From NCBI GenBank assembly GCA_947167345.1, contig CAMVHR010000005.1:1-64000 (forward strand): 64,000 nt of DNA. Direction: 5' to 3'. Source of the stretch: an uncultured Treponema sp. (lineage in GTDB: Bacteria; Spirochaetota; Spirochaetia; Treponematales; Treponemataceae). The position numbers were made by a program, and so were the translations under genes. This document shows, piece by piece, positions 61,084-64,000 of this stretch; position 1 is the stretch's first letter; every line of letters begins with the position of its first letter. A model generated the notes under the pieces. The model was not told where the DNA came from. It saw nothing but the letters and a program-made list of their open reading frames with translations, and made no database searches.

Positions 61084-62796
61084 ATGAAAATCATAAAGCT
61101 TGCAGCATTGGCAGCAGCAGGACTTTTGCTCACAACATCGGTATTTGCACAATTTGAAGATACAGACGACTTCGGTTCCTTTGAAACAGATTCTTTTGAT
61201 GATAATGAAGATCCATTTGGAGATGGAGATTCGTTCGGGAGCGATGATTCTTTTGGGTCTTTTGACGATGATTCTTTTGGGTCTTTTGGCGATGATTCAT
61301 TTGGTTCTTTCGGTGATGACGGATCTTCCTCTTCCGCACTAACTTTCAGCGGAGACCTTTCTCTTGATGCCCGCTATTATTTTTCAAAAGAAGAGTCCAA
61401 ACAATTCTTGTCCGGTTTAAGGGCAACAACTTCCGCACCTATATTTGACAGAGACTCGAAAGGAGAACGAATTCGTTTCTTTGACACAACATTGAAGGCA
61501 ATCCCAAAAGCAAAAATCGGAATAAAATATTCAGGCTCAATGAGCGAAGCCAGCCTGTCCGTAAATCTGACAGAGCAGACATTAAAAGACTATCATGAAG
61601 ACATTATAGATGAACTGATTATAAGAGGATATTTTCTTGACAACGCCTTGACAGTAGAAGGCGGCAAGATGAAAATTGTATGGGGAAAGGGAGACAAACT
61701 CCACGTCCTTGACAACTTTAATGCAGACGATTACACGGACTTTATTGTACCAGATTACATAGACAGAAGAATAAGCACACCCATGTTCAGGGTTGTATAC
61801 AGTCAGGCATCAGCAAGTGCACTGTCACTGGAAGGAGTATTTACTCCGTTCATGCCTAAAGACCGCTTTGCAAAGAAAGACAGCATGTGGATTCCTGCAG
61901 CCTATAAAAAGCTCGCTTCTAGCATAGAAAGCCTTGTTATGGCAAAAGTAGCAGCAGGAAAAATGAGTCTTGCAGATGCCGCAAACTTTGATTCGGATGA
62001 CTTGAGTCCAGACTTATATAACCTTAAATACGCTCAGGCTGGTCTCCGCCTCACAGGAACAGCTTCTTCATTTGACTGGGGCGTAAGCTATTACTACGGA
62101 CACTACAAACAGCCGTCTGCAAATGCAGAAGAAACTGTAACAATGATGAATCTTGCGACTCTGCTCCCTGCAGCAATGGCTGCTGGAAATGCATCAGAAG
62201 TAGCAAGGCTTAGCGAACTCAGGACAAAATATTTAACAAGTGGCATATCACTTCCTAAGCTTGAATATGACCGAAAGCAGACATTCGGAATAGAAGCAGC
62301 TACAGTTCTAGGTCGCTTTAACTTGCGTGCAGAAGCCTGTTATAACCTTACGGATGATTTTTCTGGCACTGATCCTTGGGTTCACAATAATTCAGTTGGC
62401 TGGCTCTTCGGTTTTGACATGGACATTCCTATAAGTAACATAAATATAAACATACAGGAAATAGGAAATTACATTCTAAAAAATGACCAAATGACGAAGG
62501 GACTATTCAAAGAGCTTGATGTTGACTATGATCCAAAAGGTCGCTATACAAACGATAAATTTGTCATAAACATTTCAGACTCATGGATGCATGACAAATT
62601 AAAACCGGAAGTAACAGTAATGTGGGGTATTGAACGGGGAGACATAATCGTACAACCAAAAGTTGCATACAGCCCTACGCCAGAACTCACTCTGTCACTT
62701 AGCGGAATGTATATTTATTGCCGCGATGAATACAGTGAATTCTATGAATGGAAAAATAATGATTTCGTAAACTTCGGCATACGCTATCAATTTTAA
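61084..62796 (+). CDS. outer-membrane beta-barrel-like protein with acidic DSFGS repeats
   Basis: A 570-residue exported protein (signal peptide LAALAAAGLLLTTSVFAQ). Residues about 20-80 are a low-complexity acidic tract built of DDSFGSFDDDSFGSFGDD-type repeats. The remainder looks like a barrel: LTFSGDLSLDARYYFSK, VRLTGTASSFDWGVSYYYGH-like strands, IEAATVLGRFNLRAEACYNL, ending FVNFGIRYQF with C-terminal Phe. The arrangement (RND pump, LolA-like, barrel) recalls DUF1302-type partner proteins in other bacteria, but I cannot confirm homology. GGAGGA ribosome binding site. Probably the outer-membrane end of a transport system. Confidence 0.75.
   Translation: MKIIKLAALAAAGLLLTTSVFAQFEDTDDFGSFETDSFDDNEDPFGDGDSFGSDDSFGSFDDDSFGSFGDDSFGSFGDDGSSSSALTFSGDLSLDARYYFSKEESKQFLSGLRATTSAPIFDRDSKGERIRFFDTTLKAIPKAKIGIKYSGSMSEASLSVNLTEQTLKDYHEDIIDELIIRGYFLDNALTVEGGKMKIVWGKGDKLHVLDNFNADDYTDFIVPDYIDRRISTPMFRVVYSQASASALSLEGVFTPFMPKDRFAKKDSMWIPAAYKKLASSIESLVMAKVAAGKMSLADAANFDSDDLSPDLYNLKYAQAGLRLTGTASSFDWGVSYYYGHYKQPSANAEETVTMMNLATLLPAAMAAGNASEVARLSELRTKYLTSGISLPKLEYDRKQTFGIEAATVLGRFNLRAEACYNLTDDFSGTDPWVHNNSVGWLFGFDMDIPISNININIQEIGNYILKNDQMTKGLFKELDVDYDPKGRYTNDKFVINISDSWMHDKLKPEVTVMWGIERGDIIVQPKVAYSPTPELTLSLSGMYIYCRDEYSEFYEWKNNDFVNFGIRYQF
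61243..61314 (+). repeat. 3 x 24-bp tandem repeat in barrel gene
   Basis: Three in-frame 24-bp units encode DDSFGSFD, DDSFGSFG, DDSFGSFG. The first two differ at one base and the third has several synonymous changes. A part of a longer degenerate acidic tract. Confidence 0.9.
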
Positions 62797-62803
62797 ATCC
62801 TAT

Positions 62804-62841
62804 AAAAAAGCACAGTCTGAGAAGCGACTGTGCTTTTTTAT
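62804..62841. terminator. bidirectional intrinsic terminator
   Basis: Perfect 14-bp stem AAAAAAGCACAGTC (62804-62817) / GACTGTGCTTTTTT (62826-62839) with an 8-nt loop, between the convergent barrel and lon genes. Confidence 0.92.
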
Positions 62842-62857
62842 ACGTCATTAGCATTTG

Positions 62858-64000
62858 TTAAAATACATAGTCTATGACTTCTTGAATATGAGAAACTGGA
62901 ACAAAAGTTATTCCAGCCTTAACATGTTCTGGAATCTCTTCCAAATCCCTTACATTTGCCTTTGGAATAAGGATAATCTTTATCTTATTTCGTTTTGCTG
63001 CAACAGTCTTTTCCCTTAGCCCACCAATAGGAAGTACCTGACCTGTCAGGCTTAATTCCCCCGTCATGGCAAGATTTGGCTTTATTTTTTTATTTCGTAA
63101 CAGAGAAACGAATGTCGTTGCCATTGTAATACCGGCAGAAGGTCCATCTTTCGGAGTGGCTCCTTCAGGAATATGAAGGTGAATAGTATTCTTTTCAAAC
63201 CATTCTGCCTCTTTAAACTTATTAGCAATAATATACTGTTTTGCCCATGTCATTGCAATCTGAGCACTTTCCTTCATCACATCACCAAGCTGACCTGTCA
63301 GTTGCAAGCCACCTTTGCTTGACTCATAATGAATACTTTCCAAAAGAAGGGTATCACCGCCCATGCTTGTCCATGCAAGACCTATAGCAGTTCCAGGAAC
63401 AGAAGCAGTTTTTATCTGACTCTCATCAAAGACAGGCTTGCCAAGATATTTTCTGATTTCATCAACATCTATTACAAAGGACTTGTCTTTAAATGCAGCC
63501 CGTATCTTTTCAGCATCTTCCTGAGCAAGCTGATTTTTCTGTTCAAGAAGTTCCAGTTCCTTATCATGAAGAACCTTTTCTTCCTCTTCAGGTGACATCT
63601 TTTTCTTTTGAGAAAGCTTCTTTTTCTGAACTTCAAGTAATTGTTCAACCGAAGGCAAAATTACAGCAGGATTATCCTTTTCATACTCTGTGACCTGCTC
63701 AAAAATCAGCTTACGGCTCACCTTGTCAATGCATTTCTCAAAATTTCGTACACCAGCTTCCCTTGCATATTCTGTCGCAATAAGAGAAAGAGCTGGCTTT
63801 GTATATTTTACCTGAGATTTTTTCAAACCATTTTTCTGCAAATTCTTTGGAATAAGATATTTCTTTGCAATTTCAATTTTTTCCTGATCAATATAGCCGG
63901 AAAGCTCTATGATTTCTGCACGGTCAAGCAAAGGTTTTGGAATTGTATCAAGGCTGTTAGCCGTCAAAATAAAGAACACGTTACTCAAATCAAAAGGAAG
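62858..64000 (-). CDS. lon: Lon protease, C-terminal part (start beyond window)
   Basis: The frame is open to the right edge; 380 codons of the C-terminal half are present. LPFDLSNVFFILTANSLDTIPKPLLDRAEIIEL split here is the end of the AAA+ domain (sensor 1 and Arg finger). The small domain (ATEYAREAGVRNFEKCID) and the S16 peptidase follow, with the catalytic Ser in GATPKDGPSAGITMAT and Lys in GGLREKTVAAKRNK. A Lys/Glu-rich insertion (about 95 residues, EVQKKKLSQKKKMSPEEEEK) between the small domain and the protease domain is longer than in E. coli Lon. ATP-dependent degradation of damaged and regulatory proteins in the cytoplasm. Confidence 0.95.
   Translation of the reverse strand, partial: LPFDLSNVFFILTANSLDTIPKPLLDRAEIIELSGYIDQEKIEIAKKYLIPKNLQKNGLKKSQVKYTKPALSLIATEYAREAGVRNFEKCIDKVSRKLIFEQVTEYEKDNPAVILPSVEQLLEVQKKKLSQKKKMSPEEEEKVLHDKELELLEQKNQLAQEDAEKIRAAFKDKSFVIDVDEIRKYLGKPVFDESQIKTASVPGTAIGLAWTSMGGDTLLLESIHYESSKGGLQLTGQLGDVMKESAQIAMTWAKQYIIANKFKEAEWFEKNTIHLHIPEGATPKDGPSAGITMATTFVSLLRNKKIKPNLAMTGELSLTGQVLPIGGLREKTVAAKRNKIKIILIPKANVRDLEEIPEHVKAGITFVPVSHIQEVIDYVF

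Overview
The window looks like chromosome of a treponeme or close spirochaete relative. Pointers are a P83/100-type surface antigen, an LptD-like barrel directly downstream of uvrA, lipoprotein-type exported proteins, a two-CheW/CheB/CheR/CheA-receiver chemosensory operon with an adenylate cyclase, and several large beta-barrel proteins. No rRNA, tRNA, insertion sequence, prophage or CRISPR array was seen. The two ends cut through genes: an SF1 helicase (left) and Lon protease (right).

Layout. 1-4 kb (minus, visibly AT-rich): partial SF1B helicase, exported protein, 23-bp tandem repeat array, lipase. 4-24 kb (minus): a large anaerobic cobalamin cluster in at least three transcription units: cbiP-cbiC-cbiD; MCP-luxR-cbiF-cbiG-permease-cbiH-cbiJ/E/T; and cbiA/zf/cobD-(small ORF)-cobT-cobU-cobC-cobS-cbiB-arsC-like-lipase. 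The genes are very tightly packed, many with 4-base ATGA start/stop overlaps. Three products are fusions: CbiJ-CbiE-CbiT, CbiA-Cys-rich-CobD, and a doubled CobU. cbiK/X, cbiL, cobA (SUMT) and a corrinoid adenosyltransferase are not in the window, and no B12 riboswitch is seen.

24-29 kb (plus): RNA m5U methyltransferase, PQQ-like propeller protein, P83/100 antigen, ending in a strong bidirectional terminator. 29-32 kb (minus): rpsF-ssb-rpsR-rplI-dnaB. 32-39 kb (plus): chemosensory operon with no receptor gene of its own. 39-43 kb: Rpn-type nuclease (minus), a second 23-bp repeat array, PcrA/UvrD helicase and a lipoprotein (plus). 43-56.5 kb (minus): uvrA-lptD, a GT4 glycosyltransferase, two Wzi-like barrels, thiI, an exported protein. 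56.6-62.8 kb: an ArsR-family repressor divergent from an RND/MMPL pump, LolA-like protein and beta-barrel protein.

The most interesting items are: (1) the ArsR-RND-LolA-like-barrel locus, which has three copies of a 16-bp palindromic operator and matching acidic Ser-Phe-Gly/Trp tracts in both pump and barrel; (2) two separate 23-bp-period tandem repeat arrays that vary at the same dinucleotide; (3) the chemoreceptor and LuxR regulator heading a B12 operon; (4) several promoters whose -10 box lies only 6-9 nt before the start codon, suggesting leaderless mRNAs.
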